From Pseudomonas mangrovi (lineage in GTDB: Bacteria > Pseudomonadota > Gammaproteobacteria > Pseudomonadales > Pseudomonadaceae): a stretch of DNA of 64,000 nt. Where the stretch lies: NCBI RefSeq assembly GCF_003052585.1, contig NZ_QASN01000013.1, positions 1 through 64,000 of the forward strand, read 5' to 3'. Shown here piece after piece: positions 33,430 through 43,609 of this stretch (the first letter of the stretch is position 1; every line of letters starts with the position of its first letter). The notes under the pieces were generated by a model. It was given only the letters and a program-made list of their open reading frames with translations. It made no database searches and was not told where the DNA came from. Position numbers and translations under genes: made by a program.

Positions 33430-34856
33430 GCGTGATCACGCGCATCGCTCGCGAGGAATGGCGCGCGCTGTTCCGCGACCGGGTGGCCGTGGTCGGTCTG
33501 GCGCTGCTGACCCTGCTGATGCTGGTGGCCGCCCTCAATGCATGGGAGCACCAGCGCAACGCCAATGCCGAGCGCGCGCGCTATCAGGCGCAGGCAAACC
33601 ACGAGTTCGAGATGCAGCCCGATCGCCACCCGCACCGGGTAGCGCACTACGGGCACTTCCTGTTCCGCCCGCTCAATCCGCTGGCGGCCTTCGATCCGGG
33701 CATCGACCCCTACACCGGCAATACCCTGTTTATCGAGGCACACCGGCAGAACAGCGCCAACTTCGGCGACGTACGCCAGTCCTCCCTGCTGCTGCGCTTC
33801 GGCCAGCTGTCTCCGGCCTTCGTCCTGCAGGTCCTGGCGCCGCTGCTGCTGATCTTCGTCGGCCATGCGGCGCTGGCGCGGGAGCGAGAATCCGGCACCC
33901 TGCGCATTCTGCTCGCCCAGGGCATAACGGGTCGCCAGCTGGTGCTGGGCAAGCTGCTGGCGCTGTCGGGGTTTGCCCTGCTGATGCTGCTGCCTGCCCT
34001 GCTGATGCTCGCTGGCCTGGTCGCCAGCGGCCAGGCCGCATGGCAACCGTCGCTGCTGCTCGCTGCCGGCTACGTACTCTGGCTGCTGCTCTGGTCGCTG
34101 ATGGTCGTGCTGCTGTCGGGCCTGCTCGCGCGCAGTCGTGACGCCCTGCTGGCATTGCTGGCAGTCTGGACGATCGGAGTGATCCTGCTGCCGCGCCTGG
34201 TGCCGGACATGGTCAGCAGCGCACTGCCCCTGCCGAGCCGCTTCGAGAATGCAATCCACGTCCAGCGCGAATACCTCGCGCTGGGTAATGCCCACGATCC
34301 CAACGACCCGACATTCGCCGCATTCCGCGAAAGCATCCTCAAGGAGTACGGGGTGACCCGCATCGAAGACCTGCCGGTAAATTTCAAGGGCCTGGTCGGT
34401 TTCGAAGGCGAACGCCTCTCCACCGAGCTGTTCGAGCGCTATGCGACCGCCACCTTCGAGCGTCAGGCCGAGCAGAACCGGCTGGTCGACCACTCCGCCT
34501 GGCTCAGTCCCACGCTGGCGATTCGGCGCCTGTCGATGACGGCGGTCGGTACGGACCTGACCAGCTTCCGACATTTTCTCGAGCAGGGCGAAACCTATCG
34601 CTACGAGCTGGTACAGCGGCTGAACCGGCTGCAGAGCGAGAAGCTCCGCTACGCCGACGACAGCAACCCGAACCGCGAGAACCGGATCTCCCACGAACAC
34701 TGGCAGACATTTCCCAGGTTCGACTATCAGCCGCAGCCGCTTGCCGACACCTACCGCCAGACCGCACCGGCCAGCCTGGTCCTGCTGGTCTGGGCCGGGC
34801 TGCTGATGGCCCTGACCTCGCTGATGGGCGCCCGCCTGGGGACAACCCGGCAATGA
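33426..34856 (+). CDS. ABC transporter permease, DUF3526 type (first)
   Basis: Membrane subunit of the ABC-2 transporter. 476 residues: a first helix (about 18-38), a large extracytoplasmic domain (about 40-135), four to five helices (about 135-260), a second soluble domain (about 265-430), and a last helix near the C-terminus (LVLLVWAGLLMALTSLM). The layout matches DUF3526-type permeases linked to multicopper-enzyme or membrane-protein export. It overlaps both neighbours by four bases. Confidence 0.82.
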   Translation: MSVITRIAREEWRALFRDRVAVVGLALLTLLMLVAALNAWEHQRNANAERARYQAQANHEFEMQPDRHPHRVAHYGHFLFRPLNPLAAFDPGIDPYTGNTLFIEAHRQNSANFGDVRQSSLLLRFGQLSPAFVLQVLAPLLLIFVGHAALARERESGTLRILLAQGITGRQLVLGKLLALSGFALLMLLPALLMLAGLVASGQAAWQPSLLLAAGYVLWLLLWSLMVVLLSGLLARSRDALLALLAVWTIGVILLPRLVPDMVSSALPLPSRFENAIHVQREYLALGNAHDPNDPTFAAFRESILKEYGVTRIEDLPVNFKGLVGFEGERLSTELFERYATATFERQAEQNRLVDHSAWLSPTLAIRRLSMTAVGTDLTSFRHFLEQGETYRYELVQRLNRLQSEKLRYADDSNPNRENRISHEHWQTFPRFDYQPQPLADTYRQTAPASLVLLVWAGLLMALTSLMGARLGTTRQ

Positions 34857-36214
34857 AGGGAATTCTCTGCGAACTGCGACTGATCCTGCGCTCACGCCTG
34901 TCGGTCGCCTCCCTGCTTCTGCTCTTCATGCTCGCCGCTCTGGCCGTTCTCTCGGGGTTGCGCGAGGTAGCCAGCCAACACGAAACCCTCGCCCGCGTGG
35001 CGCCGCTCAACAAGCAGGATCTCGCCTCGGTGGAGACGCGCTATCCACAGGATGCGAATGGCGGCTATCCGGCCTACTACAGCTTCCACAACACCTGGGA
35101 CCCACCCTCGAACGCGGCCTTCCTGGCGCTGGGGATGCGCGACGTGGCGCCCTACATGCTGCGCATCCGTGCGCTGGGCCTGCAGGCGCAGCTTTATGAA
35201 GGCGAGACGTTCAACGCTGAACTTGCACTGCCGGGTCGCTTCGATTTCGCCTTCGTACTCATCTACCTGGCGCCGCTTTTCGTCATCGCCCTGCTCCACG
35301 ACCTGGTATCGGGCGAGCGCCAGTCCGGGCGTCTGCGCCTGCTGCTGGCGATGTCCGACGGCAAACGCCTGTGGCGCCGGCGCGTGGCCCTGCGCTACGG
35401 TCTGCTGCTGATCTGTCTGGGTCTGCCTGCGCTGGTCGGAGCCCTGATCGCCGGTATGGCAGCCGGCGCGCTGGCCATGACGCTGGCGGTGATCGCCAGC
35501 TCCCTGGCGTTCTGGTTCGGCCTGTCGCTGCTGGTCACCGCGCGCGGCTGGCGCTCCAGCGCCACCGCCACCGTGCTGATGTCCGCCTGGGTGGTGCTGA
35601 CGCTGGTGGTGCCGACCCTGGCCAACGTGATGCTCAACCGCAGCATTCCGGTGCACCAGGGCGTGGATCTGATGCTCGCGCAGCGTCAGGCGGTTCACGG
35701 CGCCTGGGAAATCCCGCGGCAAGAAACCATGCAGCGCTTCTACGCGAACCACCCGCAGTGGCAGGACAGCGCCGCTCTGCCGCCGACCTTCCACTGGAAA
35801 TGGTATTTCGCCTTCCACCAGGTCGGTGACGAGAGCGTGGCCGATCAGGTGCGCGCCTATCGTGCCGGTCTGCTGCAACGCCAGGTCTGGAGCGATCGCC
35901 TGGGCTGGGCACTGCCGGGGGTTGGCGCACAGGCCATCCTACATCGCCTGGCCGACACCGATCTGCAGGCGCAGCTCGCCTACCAGGACCGGATCGGCGT
36001 GTTTCACCAGCAGCTGCGCGATTTCTACTACCCGTACCTGTTCAACGAACAGCCGTTCGGTCGGCAGGATTACGCCAGCCAACCGCAGTTCACGCCGCGC
36101 GAGCCCAGCGCCTACGCCTTCCAGCCCAGCGCGTGGGGAGGGCTGGCGCTGGCCTGGCTGCTGTTCATGTTGGGGGGCTGGCAACTGGCCCAGCTACGCC
36201 CGAACCAGCAGTAG
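34853..36214 (+). CDS. ABC transporter permease, DUF3526 type (second)
   Basis: Second membrane subunit, 453 residues, with the same layout: helix 1 (about 15-37), extracytoplasmic domain (about 40-135), helix block (about 140-265), soluble region, and a C-terminal helix (WGGLALAWLLFMLGGWQLAQL). Likely a heterodimer partner of the preceding permease, arisen by duplication. Last gene of the receptor-ABC set. Confidence 0.82.
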   Translation: MKGILCELRLILRSRLSVASLLLLFMLAALAVLSGLREVASQHETLARVAPLNKQDLASVETRYPQDANGGYPAYYSFHNTWDPPSNAAFLALGMRDVAPYMLRIRALGLQAQLYEGETFNAELALPGRFDFAFVLIYLAPLFVIALLHDLVSGERQSGRLRLLLAMSDGKRLWRRRVALRYGLLLICLGLPALVGALIAGMAAGALAMTLAVIASSLAFWFGLSLLVTARGWRSSATATVLMSAWVVLTLVVPTLANVMLNRSIPVHQGVDLMLAQRQAVHGAWEIPRQETMQRFYANHPQWQDSAALPPTFHWKWYFAFHQVGDESVADQVRAYRAGLLQRQVWSDRLGWALPGVGAQAILHRLADTDLQAQLAYQDRIGVFHQQLRDFYYPYLFNEQPFGRQDYASQPQFTPREPSAYAFQPSAWGGLALAWLLFMLGGWQLAQLRPNQQ

Positions 36215-36522
36215 CGTCGCGCTGAAGGGTCGCGCCGCGACGGACGGAGCGCGCCCGCGGGCGGCGCTGCGTTTGACCCGACTGACGGTCCGCCCGGGCA
36301 ACCGCCTGGGGGCTGAATGACGTATGCGCGCCCTTCTCTTGCCAATTCCGAACTATCCTTCTGGACAAGCCATCCAAAACGCGGGAGAGCCGGTACACCG
36401 GCTTCCGGGTGGCTAGCGGCCTTTTGCGGTTCGGGGGACTCTCGTCGAGCGACACGCTGACCGGGCGCTAGCACCCGCAAGTTCAGGCCGTACTGGTCCA
36501 GAGCATCGAGCGAGGTGAAGCA
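36215..36522. other. Intergenic region before prkA
   Basis: About 308 bp without a supported gene. The left part is GC-rich with several short inverted repeats; the right part should hold the prkA promoter. GAGGTGA lies 6 bases before the prkA ATG. No clear promoter hexamers were recognised. Confidence 0.4.
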
Positions 36523-38445
36523 ATGAGTATTTTCAGCCACTTCCAGCAGCGCTTCGAAGCAACACGTCAGGAGGAGTATTCGCTGCAGGAATACCTGGAG
36601 CTGTGCAAGAGCGACCGCAGCACCTATGCCACCGCGTCCGAGCGTCTGCTCATGGCGATTGGCGAGCCCGAACTGGTCGATACCTCCACCGATTCGCGGC
36701 TGTCGCGAATCTTCTCCAACAAGGTGATCCGTCGTTACCCGGCCTTTGCCGACTTCCACGGCATGGAAGAGTGCATCGACCAGATCGTCTCCTACTTCCG
36801 CCATGCCGCGCAGGGCCTGGAGGAGAAGAAGCAGATCCTTTACCTGCTCGGCCCGGTCGGCGGCGGCAAGTCGTCGCTGGCGGAGAAGCTCAAGCAACTG
36901 ATGGAGAAGGTGCCCTTCTACGCCATCAAGGGCTCGCCGGTGTTCGAGTCGCCGCTCGGGCTGTTCAACGCTACCGAGGACGGCACCATCCTCGAAGAGG
37001 ACTACGGCATCCCGCAGCGCTACCTGTCGACCATCATGTCGCCCTGGGCCACCAAGCGGCTGCAGGAGTTCGGCGGCGACATCAGCCAGTTCCGCGTGGT
37101 CAAGCTGTACCCCTCGATCCTCAACCAGATCGCCGTGGCCAAGACCGAGCCGGGTGACGAGAACAACCAGGACATCTCCGCGCTGGTCGGCAAGGTCGAT
37201 ATCCGCAAGCTCGAGGAATATCCGCAGAACGACGCCGATGCCTACAGTTACTCGGGCGCGCTGTGCCGGGCCAACCAGGGCCTGATGGAGTTCGTCGAGA
37301 TGTTCAAGGCACCGATCAAGGTGCTGCATCCGCTGCTCACCGCGACCCAGGAAGGCAACTACAACAGCACCGAGGGCCTGGGCGCGATCCCGTTCAACGG
37401 CATCCTGCTCGCCCACTCCAACGAATCCGAGTGGCACAGCTTCCGCAACAACAAGAACAACGAGGCGTTCATCGACCGCATCTACATCGTCAAGGTGCCC
37501 TACTGCCTGCGCGTCGCCGACGAGATCCACATCTACGAGAAGCTGCTGGTCAACAGCTCGCTGGCCCAGGCCCATTGCGCGCCCGACACCCTGAAGATGC
37601 TGGCGCAGTTCTCGGTCCTGTCGCGCCTGAAGGAGCCGGAAAACTCCAACGTCTACTCGAAGATGCGCGTCTACGACGGCGAGAACCTGAAGGACACCGA
37701 TCCCAAGGCCAAGTCGATCCAGGAATACCGCGACACCGCGGGCGTCGACGAAGGCATGAACGGTCTGTCGACCCGCTTCGCCTTCAAGATCCTCTCCAAG
37801 GTGTTCAACTTCGACCCGCACGAGATCGCCGCCAACCCGGTGCACCTGCTCTACGTGCTCGAACAGCAGATCGAACAGGAGCAGTTCCCCGCCGAGGTGC
37901 GCGAGCGCTACCTGCGCTACATCAAGGAGTACCTGGCTCCGCGCTACATCGAGTTCATCGGCAAGGAAATCCAGACCGCCTACCTGGAGTCCTACAGCGA
38001 GTACGGGCAGAACATCTTCGATCGCTACGTGCTCTACGCCGACTTCTGGATCCAGGATCAGGAATACCGCGATCCGGAGACCGGCGAGATCCTCAACCGC
38101 GTGGCATTGAACGAGGAGCTGGAGAAGATCGAGAAGCCGGCCGGGATCAGCAACCCGAAGGATTTCCGCAACGAGATCGTCAACTTCGTCCTGCGCGCAC
38201 GCGCCAACAACAACGGCAAGAACCCGACCTGGCTGTCCTATGAAAAGCTGCGCGTGGTGATCGAGAAGAAGATGTTCTCCAACACCGAGGATCTGCTGCC
38301 GGTCATCAGCTTCAACGCCAAGGCCAGCAAGGAGGACCAGCAGAAGCACAACGACTTCGTCCGGCGCATGGTCGAGCGCGGCTACACCGAGAAGCAGGTT
38401 CGTCTGCTCTCGGAATGGTACCTGCGGGTCCGCAAATCGCAGTAA
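36523..38445 (+). CDS. prkA: PrkA family serine protein kinase (YeaG-like)
   Basis: AAA-domain protein kinase of the stationary-phase and nitrogen-stress system (YeaG in E. coli). 640 residues. The N-terminal PrkA AAA domain has Walker A GPVGGGKSSLAEKL (about residue 110) and the C-terminal kinase-like domain has EEVQF-type family blocks such as EYLAPRYIEFIGKEIQTAYLE. It heads the conserved three-gene cluster with yeaH and ycgB. Confidence 0.95.
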   Translation: MSIFSHFQQRFEATRQEEYSLQEYLELCKSDRSTYATASERLLMAIGEPELVDTSTDSRLSRIFSNKVIRRYPAFADFHGMEECIDQIVSYFRHAAQGLEEKKQILYLLGPVGGGKSSLAEKLKQLMEKVPFYAIKGSPVFESPLGLFNATEDGTILEEDYGIPQRYLSTIMSPWATKRLQEFGGDISQFRVVKLYPSILNQIAVAKTEPGDENNQDISALVGKVDIRKLEEYPQNDADAYSYSGALCRANQGLMEFVEMFKAPIKVLHPLLTATQEGNYNSTEGLGAIPFNGILLAHSNESEWHSFRNNKNNEAFIDRIYIVKVPYCLRVADEIHIYEKLLVNSSLAQAHCAPDTLKMLAQFSVLSRLKEPENSNVYSKMRVYDGENLKDTDPKAKSIQEYRDTAGVDEGMNGLSTRFAFKILSKVFNFDPHEIAANPVHLLYVLEQQIEQEQFPAEVRERYLRYIKEYLAPRYIEFIGKEIQTAYLESYSEYGQNIFDRYVLYADFWIQDQEYRDPETGEILNRVALNEELEKIEKPAGISNPKDFRNEIVNFVLRARANNNGKNPTWLSYEKLRVVIEKKMFSNTEDLLPVISFNAKASKEDQQKHNDFVRRMVERGYTEKQVRLLSEWYLRVRKSQ

Positions 38446-38450
38446 CAGCA

Positions 38451-38506
38451 GCTGGAAGCTGAAAGCCTGAGGCGGACAACAAAAGCCGTACGCTTCAGCT
38501 TCCAGC
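38451..38506 (+). repeat. Inverted repeat in the prkA-yeaH spacer
   Basis: A perfect 13-bp inverted repeat (GCTGGAAGCTGAA, 38451-38463, with TTCAGCTTCCAGC, 38494-38506) fills the spacer and would fold into an RNA hairpin with a 30-nt loop. Its units resemble the AGCTTCA/GAAGCCT heptads elsewhere in the window. Confidence 0.7.
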
Positions 38507-38538
38507 CTATGTCTTCCAGCTCAGCCCGGAGGGCTTGC

Positions 38539-39810
38539 ATGAGCTACGTCATCGACCGACGCCTGAACGGCAAGAACAAGAGCACGGTGAACCGCCAGCG
38601 GTTCCTGCGGCGCTACAAGCAGCACATCAAGAAGGCCGTGGAGGAGGCCGTCGGCAAGCGTTCGATCACCGACATGGAGCACGGCGAGCAGATCAGCATC
38701 CCCTCGCGCGATATCGACGAGCCGGTGCTGCATCACGGCCGCGGCGGCAGCCAGGGCCAAGTACACCCGGGCAACAAGGAATTCATTGCCGGCGAGCGAA
38801 TCCCGCGCCCCTCCGGCGGGGGTGGCGGCAGTGGTGCCGGCAAGGCCGGCAACTCTGGCGAAGGCATGGACGAGTTCGTCTTCCAGATCACCCAGGAGGA
38901 GTTCCTCGACTTCATGTTCGAGGACTTGGAGCTGCCCAACCTGGTCAAGCGCCACCTGACCGGGACCGACCTGTTCAAGACCGTGCGTGCGGGCATCAGC
39001 AACGACGGCAATCCCTCGCGCATCAATATCGTGCGCACCCTGCGCTCGGCCCACGCACGGCGTATCGCCCTCACCGGCAGCAGCCGTGCGCGGTTGCGCG
39101 AGGCGCGTGCCGAGCTGGAACAACTGTTGCTGGATTCACCCGGTGATCTGCCCGCCATCAGGCTCTTGCAGGAGGAAATCGAACGCCTGCAGGCGCGGGT
39201 CAAGCGCGTCCCGTTTCTCGACACTTTCGACCTCAAGTACAACCTGCTGACCCGCAAGCCGGACCCCAGCTCCAAGGCGGTGATGTTCTGTCTGATGGAC
39301 GTGTCCGGTTCGATGACCCAGGCGACCAAGGACATCGCCAAGCGCTTCTTCATCCTGCTCTACCTGTTCCTCAAGCGCAGCTACGAGAAGATCGAGGTGG
39401 TGTTCATCCGCCACCACACCAGCGCCAAGGAAGTCGACGAGGAGGAGTTCTTCTATTCCCGCGAGACCGGCGGGACCATCGTCTCCAGCGCGCTGAAGCT
39501 GATGCAGGAAGTCATGGCCGAGCGCTACCCGGCGCAGGAGTGGAACATCTACGCGGCCCAGGCCTCCGACGGTGACAACTGGAACGACGACTCGCCGGTC
39601 TGCCGCGACATCCTGATCCGCCAGATCATGCCGTTCGTCCAGTATTTCAGCTACGTCGAGATCACCCCCCGCGAACACCAGGCGCTCTGGTATGAATACG
39701 AGGGCGTGCGCGAGGCCTTCCCCGAGAGCTTCGCCCAGCAGCAGCTGATCGCCAGCGCGGATATCTATCCGGTGTTTCGCGAGCTCTTCCAGCGCAGGGT
39801 CTCCTCATGA
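38539..39810 (+). CDS. yeaH: DUF444 family protein YeaH
   Basis: Partner of the PrkA kinase; function not settled. 423 residues starting [15 protein letters not shown]. The middle has a glycine-rich linker ([14 protein letters not shown]) and the C-terminal half is a von Willebrand A-like domain with the MIDAS-type motif DVSGSM. The end overlaps ycgB by four bases. Confidence 0.93.
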   Translation: MSYVIDRRLNGKNKSTVNRQRFLRRYKQHIKKAVEEAVGKRSITDMEHGEQISIPSRDIDEPVLHHGRGGSQGQVHPGNKEFIAGERIPRPSGGGGGSGAGKAGNSGEGMDEFVFQITQEEFLDFMFEDLELPNLVKRHLTGTDLFKTVRAGISNDGNPSRINIVRTLRSAHARRIALTGSSRARLREARAELEQLLLDSPGDLPAIRLLQEEIERLQARVKRVPFLDTFDLKYNLLTRKPDPSSKAVMFCLMDVSGSMTQATKDIAKRFFILLYLFLKRSYEKIEVVFIRHHTSAKEVDEEEFFYSRETGGTIVSSALKLMQEVMAERYPAQEWNIYAAQASDGDNWNDDSPVCRDILIRQIMPFVQYFSYVEITPREHQALWYEYEGVREAFPESFAQQQLIASADIYPVFRELFQRRVSS

Positions 39811-41339
39811 AATCCACCGCAGAGAAAAGACAACCGCTGTCCACCGGCTCGGAGTGGACCTTCGAACTGGTCCAGGCCTACGACCGCGAGATCGGCCGCC
39901 TGGCCGAGCGCTACGCGCTGGACACCTACCCGAACCAGATCGAGGTGATCACCGCCGAACAGATGATGGACGCCTACGCCTCGGTCGGCATGCCCATTGG
40001 CTACCAGCACTGGTCCTACGGCAAGCACTTCCTGCACACCGAAAAGCACTACAAGCGCGGCCAGATGGGCCTGGCCTACGAGATCGTGATCAACTCCGAT
40101 CCGTGCATCGCTTACCTGATGGAAGAGAACACCATGTGCATGCAGGCACTGGTGATCGCACACGCCTGCTATGGCCACAACAGCTTCTTCAAGGGCAACT
40201 ACCTGTTCCGCACCTGGACCGACGCCAGCTCGATCATCGACTACCTGGTGTTCGCCAAGCAGTACATCGCCAAGTGCGAGGAACGCCATGGCATCGATGC
40301 GGTGGAAGACCTGCTCGATTCCTGCCACGCATTGATGAACTACGGCGTGGATCGCTACAAGCGTCCCTACCCTATCTCTGCCGAAGAGGAGCGGCGCCGG
40401 CAGAAGGATCGCGAGGAACACCTGCAACGGCAGATCAACGATCTATGGCGGACCATTCCTCCGCGCGCCGGCGGCAAGGGCGGCGAGGACGACAGCCGTC
40501 GCTGGCCGGCCGAACCCCAGGAGAACATTCTCTACTTCCTGGAAAAGCACGCGCCGCTGCTGGAGCCCTGGCAGCGCGAGATCATCCGCATCGTGCGCAA
40601 GATCTCGCAGTACTTCTATCCGCAGCGCCAGACCCAGGTGATGAACGAAGGCTGGGCGACCTTCTGGCACTACACGCTGATGAACGATCTCTACGACGAG
40701 GGCCTGGTCACCGACGGATTCATGTTCGAGTTCCTCCAGGCGCACACCAGCGTGATCTACCAGCCCTCGTTCGACAGCCCCTACTACAGCGGCATCAACC
40801 CCTACACCCTGGGCTTTGCCATCTACAGTGACATCCGCCGGATGTGCGAGCACCCGACCGAGGAGGACCGTCGCTGGTTCCCCGAAATCGCCGGCAGCGA
40901 CTGGCTGTCGACGCTCAAGTTCGCCATGAAGAGTTTCAAGGACGAGAGTTTCATCCTCCAGTACCTCTCGCCGAAGGTCATCCGCGACCTCAAGCTGTTC
41001 AGCGTTCTGGACGATGACGAGCAGGAGGAACTGCTGGTCCCGGCGATCCACGACGAAGCCGGCTACCGGACCATCCGCGAGATGCTCTCGGCGCAGTACA
41101 ACCTCGGCAACCGCGAGCCCAACGTGCAGATCTGGAGTGTCGACCGGCGTGGTGATCGCTCGCTGACGCTGCGCCACCAGCAGCACGACCGCAAGCCGCT
41201 GGGCGACTCCACCGCCGAGGTGCTCAAGCACCTGCATCGGCTGTGGGGCTTCGATATTCACCTGGAGGTCCTGCAGGGCGACCAGGTGGTGGACGTGCAG
41301 CATGTACCGGGCGGAGGCGAACCGGCGCTTGAAGCCTGA
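39807..41339 (+). CDS. ycgB: SpoVR family protein YcgB
   Basis: Conserved stationary-phase protein related to B. subtilis SpoVR (spore cortex); molecular role unknown. 510 residues. Family blocks include [38 protein letters not shown] and [12 protein letters not shown]. Translationally coupled to yeaH by an ATGA overlap. Its last codons run into GAAGCCT heptads. Confidence 0.94.
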   Translation: MKSTAEKRQPLSTGSEWTFELVQAYDREIGRLAERYALDTYPNQIEVITAEQMMDAYASVGMPIGYQHWSYGKHFLHTEKHYKRGQMGLAYEIVINSDPCIAYLMEENTMCMQALVIAHACYGHNSFFKGNYLFRTWTDASSIIDYLVFAKQYIAKCEERHGIDAVEDLLDSCHALMNYGVDRYKRPYPISAEEERRRQKDREEHLQRQINDLWRTIPPRAGGKGGEDDSRRWPAEPQENILYFLEKHAPLLEPWQREIIRIVRKISQYFYPQRQTQVMNEGWATFWHYTLMNDLYDEGLVTDGFMFEFLQAHTSVIYQPSFDSPYYSGINPYTLGFAIYSDIRRMCEHPTEEDRRWFPEIAGSDWLSTLKFAMKSFKDESFILQYLSPKVIRDLKLFSVLDDDEQEELLVPAIHDEAGYRTIREMLSAQYNLGNREPNVQIWSVDRRGDRSLTLRHQQHDRKPLGDSTAEVLKHLHRLWGFDIHLEVLQGDQVVDVQHVPGGGEPALEA

Positions 41340-41357
41340 AGCCTGAAGCCTGAAGCT
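41331..41357. repeat. GAAGCCT heptamer repeat at the end of ycgB
   Basis: GAAGCCT occurs three times in tandem (41331-41351) and continues as GAAGCTG. The repeat spans the ycgB stop codon and forms the left arm of the hairpin before cca. Confidence 0.7.
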
Positions 41358-41380
41358 GTCCTCCTTCAGGAGGGCTTCAG
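41350..41380 (+). promoter_or_regulatory. Hairpin hiding the cca ribosome-binding site
   Basis: CTGAAGC (41350-41356) pairs with GCTTCAG (41374-41380) and CCTCC (41360-41364) with GGAGG (41369-41373). The Shine-Dalgarno AGGAGG (41368-41373) is therefore inside the stem and the cca ATG follows at 41381. Translational control of cca, by temperature or by ribosomes finishing ycgB, is inferred. Confidence 0.6.
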
Positions 41381-42682
41381 ATGCAGATATTCAAGGTTGG
41401 CGGCGCGGTACGTGATCGCCTGCTCGGTCGTCCGGTGAATGACGTCGACCACGTGGTGGTCGGCGCCAGCGCAGAGGACATGCTCGCCCAGGGCTTTCGC
41501 CCGGTCGGCGACGACTTCCCGGTGTTCCTGCACCCGCAGACCGGCGAGGAATACGCGCTGGCGCGCACCGAGCGCAAATCCGGCAAGGGCTATGGCGGCT
41601 TCACCTTCCACGCCAGCCCCGAGGTCACCCTGGAAGAAGATCTCGCCCGCCGCGACCTGACCATCAACGCCATGGCCGAGGACGACAGCGGCAACCTGGT
41701 AGACCCCTACGGCGGCCAACGCGATCTTGCAGCGAAGATCCTCCGCCACGTCGCGCCTGCCTTCGCCGAAGACCCGCTGCGGGTGCTGCGCGTGGCCCGC
41801 TTCGCCGCGCGTTTCGCGCCGCTGGAATTTACCGTCGCCAAGGAAACCCTGGGCCTGATGCGCCAACTGGCCGAGCAAGGCGAACTCGAAGCACTGACGC
41901 CCGAGCGCAGCTGGAAGGAAATCAGCCGTGCGCTGATGGAGCCGCGCCCGGACGTGTTCATCCAGGTCCTGCGCGACTGCGGCGCCCTGGCGCGACTGCT
42001 GCCCGAACTCGACGCGCTGTTCGGCGTACCGCAACCGGCCGAGCATCATCCCGAGATCGATACCGGCATCCACCTGCTCATGGTCCTGCGCCAGTGCGCC
42101 GAGCATGCCCAGCCACTGACGGTGCGCTGGGCCTGCCTGCTGCACGACCTGGGCAAGGGCTGCACTGCAGAGGAAGATTGGCCGCGACATATCGCCCACG
42201 AAACCCGCGGACTGGCGCTGATCGAGGCAGTCAACGCGCGCTGCAAGGTGCCGCGCGACTGCGCCGAACTGGCGCTGCTGGTCGGCGAGTTCCACACTCA
42301 TTGCCATCGCGCCCGCGAACTGCGCCCCAACACCCTGCTGCAGATGATGCAGCGCTTCGATGTGTTCCGCCGGCCACAGCGCTTCGTCGAGTTTCTCGCT
42401 GCCTGCGAGATGGACGCCCGCGGCCGTCTTGGCCTCGAGCAGCGCGATTATCCCCAGCGTGACTACCTGCTCGGCGCGGCCGAGGCGGCGCGGGCGGTGG
42501 CGGTCAAGCCGCTGCTGGACAAAGGTCTGCAGGGCGCAGCATTGGGCAAGGCGCTGGAGGATGCCCGACGAGACGCGCTCAAGACCTACAAGGCCCGCGC
42601 AGACGAGGGCACCGACGTCAGACCGGCGCCGGCCAGTCCTGAAGGAGTGCCGCAGGCGTCAGCGCCTGGGCGTTCCAGCTGA
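41381..42682 (+). CDS. cca: Multifunctional CCA-adding tRNA nucleotidyltransferase
   Basis: Adds or repairs the 3' CCA of tRNAs. 433 residues: class II nucleotidyltransferase head ([52 protein letters not shown]) and a C-terminal HD domain ([17 protein letters not shown]) giving phosphatase/phosphodiesterase activity. The last 20 or so codons overlap the end of the convergent folK gene, so this C-terminal tail may be poorly conserved. Confidence 0.94.
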   Translation: MQIFKVGGAVRDRLLGRPVNDVDHVVVGASAEDMLAQGFRPVGDDFPVFLHPQTGEEYALARTERKSGKGYGGFTFHASPEVTLEEDLARRDLTINAMAEDDSGNLVDPYGGQRDLAAKILRHVAPAFAEDPLRVLRVARFAARFAPLEFTVAKETLGLMRQLAEQGELEALTPERSWKEISRALMEPRPDVFIQVLRDCGALARLLPELDALFGVPQPAEHHPEIDTGIHLLMVLRQCAEHAQPLTVRWACLLHDLGKGCTAEEDWPRHIAHETRGLALIEAVNARCKVPRDCAELALLVGEFHTHCHRARELRPNTLLQMMQRFDVFRRPQRFVEFLAACEMDARGRLGLEQRDYPQRDYLLGAAEAARAVAVKPLLDKGLQGAALGKALEDARRDALKTYKARADEGTDVRPAPASPEGVPQASAPGRSS

Positions 42683-43193
42683 ACGCCGCCGGCCACAGGC
42701 GCTGATCGATCTGCGCTTCGTCCCACAGCTGCGCATAACTGCGCCCGGTTTCCGGATGCAGCTGCTCCGGCACCAGCAGCGCCAGCGGCCAGAGCACGAA
42801 GGCGTTCCTGAGGATTTCTGCGCGCGGCAGGCGCAAGCCATCGAAATCGCCGACCAGATCGCCATAGGCGAGCACGTCGATGTCCAGCGGCAGGCCTTTG
42901 CGATCCAGCGCATAGCGGCCGTTGTCGGCCTCGATGAATTTCAGCCGGCGGTCCAGCTCACCCAGCGGCAGGTCGGTTTGCGCCGCCACCACCAGATTGA
43001 AAAACGGCCCGCTGCGAATGCCCACCGGGTCGCTCTCGAACACCGGCGAGCAACGCATCCTTTGCAGAAAGCCCGCCAACGCATCAAGTCCCGCACACAG
43101 GTGCCGCTCGCGATCGAGATTACTGCCGAGCCCGAGCAGGACAGGTACGGAGGTAGGTACGGCCGCAGGTACGGCGGTGGGCACGGGGCTCAT
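42618..43193 (-). CDS. folK: 2-amino-4-hydroxy-6-hydroxymethyldihydropteridine pyrophosphokinase
   Basis: Pyrophosphorylates the pterin in folate synthesis. 191 residues with [35 protein letters not shown] and the [11 protein letters not shown] block, although the family's RxxPRxxDLDIL region is altered to [12 protein letters not shown]. An N-terminal tail ([17 protein letters not shown]) is encoded by short GGTACGG-type repeats. The start overlaps the folB stop, and the 3' end overlaps cca by 65 bp. Confidence 0.92.
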   Translation of the reverse strand: MSPVPTAVPAAVPTSVPVLLGLGSNLDRERHLCAGLDALAGFLQRMRCSPVFESDPVGIRSGPFFNLVVAAQTDLPLGELDRRLKFIEADNGRYALDRKGLPLDIDVLAYGDLVGDFDGLRLPRAEILRNAFVLWPLALLVPEQLHPETGRSYAQLWDEAQIDQRLWPAAFSWNAQALTPAALLQDWPAPV

Positions 43194-43537
43194 GGCCGCT
43201 CGATCTCCACGCCGACCCCGCGCGCCGCCGGCACTGCGCCCGGCTTGGTGACGCGCAGGCGCAGCCAGGTAATCGCGAACTCATCCTGCAGCAGCTGCGC
43301 CAGGCGCTCGGCAAAGGTCTCCACCAGTTGGAAGCGCGACTCGGCGGCGAATGCCTGAACGCGCTCCGCCACCGCCGCATAGTCGAGCGTGTACGCCAGA
43401 TCGTCCTGCGCGGCGGCCGGGCGGATGTCCCAGCGCATCGTCAGGTCCAGCCGCAGGCACTGGCGAATCTCGCGTTCCCAGTCGTAGACGCCGATGACGG
43501 TATCCACTTCCAGGCCTTCGATGAACACGTTGTCCAC
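43190..43537 (-). CDS. folB: Dihydroneopterin aldolase
   Basis: Cleaves 7,8-dihydroneopterin to the FolK substrate. 115 residues; [23 protein letters not shown] with the family's GxxxWE pattern, and [16 protein letters not shown]. It is directly upstream of folK with a four-base overlap and divergent from plsY. Confidence 0.94.
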   Translation of the reverse strand: MDNVFIEGLEVDTVIGVYDWEREIRQCLRLDLTMRWDIRPAAAQDDLAYTLDYAAVAERVQAFAAESRFQLVETFAERLAQLLQDEFAITWLRLRVTKPGAVPAARGVGVEIERP

Positions 43538-43609
43538 GCACTAGCTCCCGACACGACAAGGGGGTGCCACCCGTTTAGAATCGAGGCCCACCCGCCCGGA
43601 ATGGACACC

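Noticed and set aside
36112..38349. Long antisense open frame opposite prkA (745 codons)
   Set aside because: Complementary to a well-conserved kinase gene; its length follows from high-GC codon use, and its sequence has no recognisable domain.
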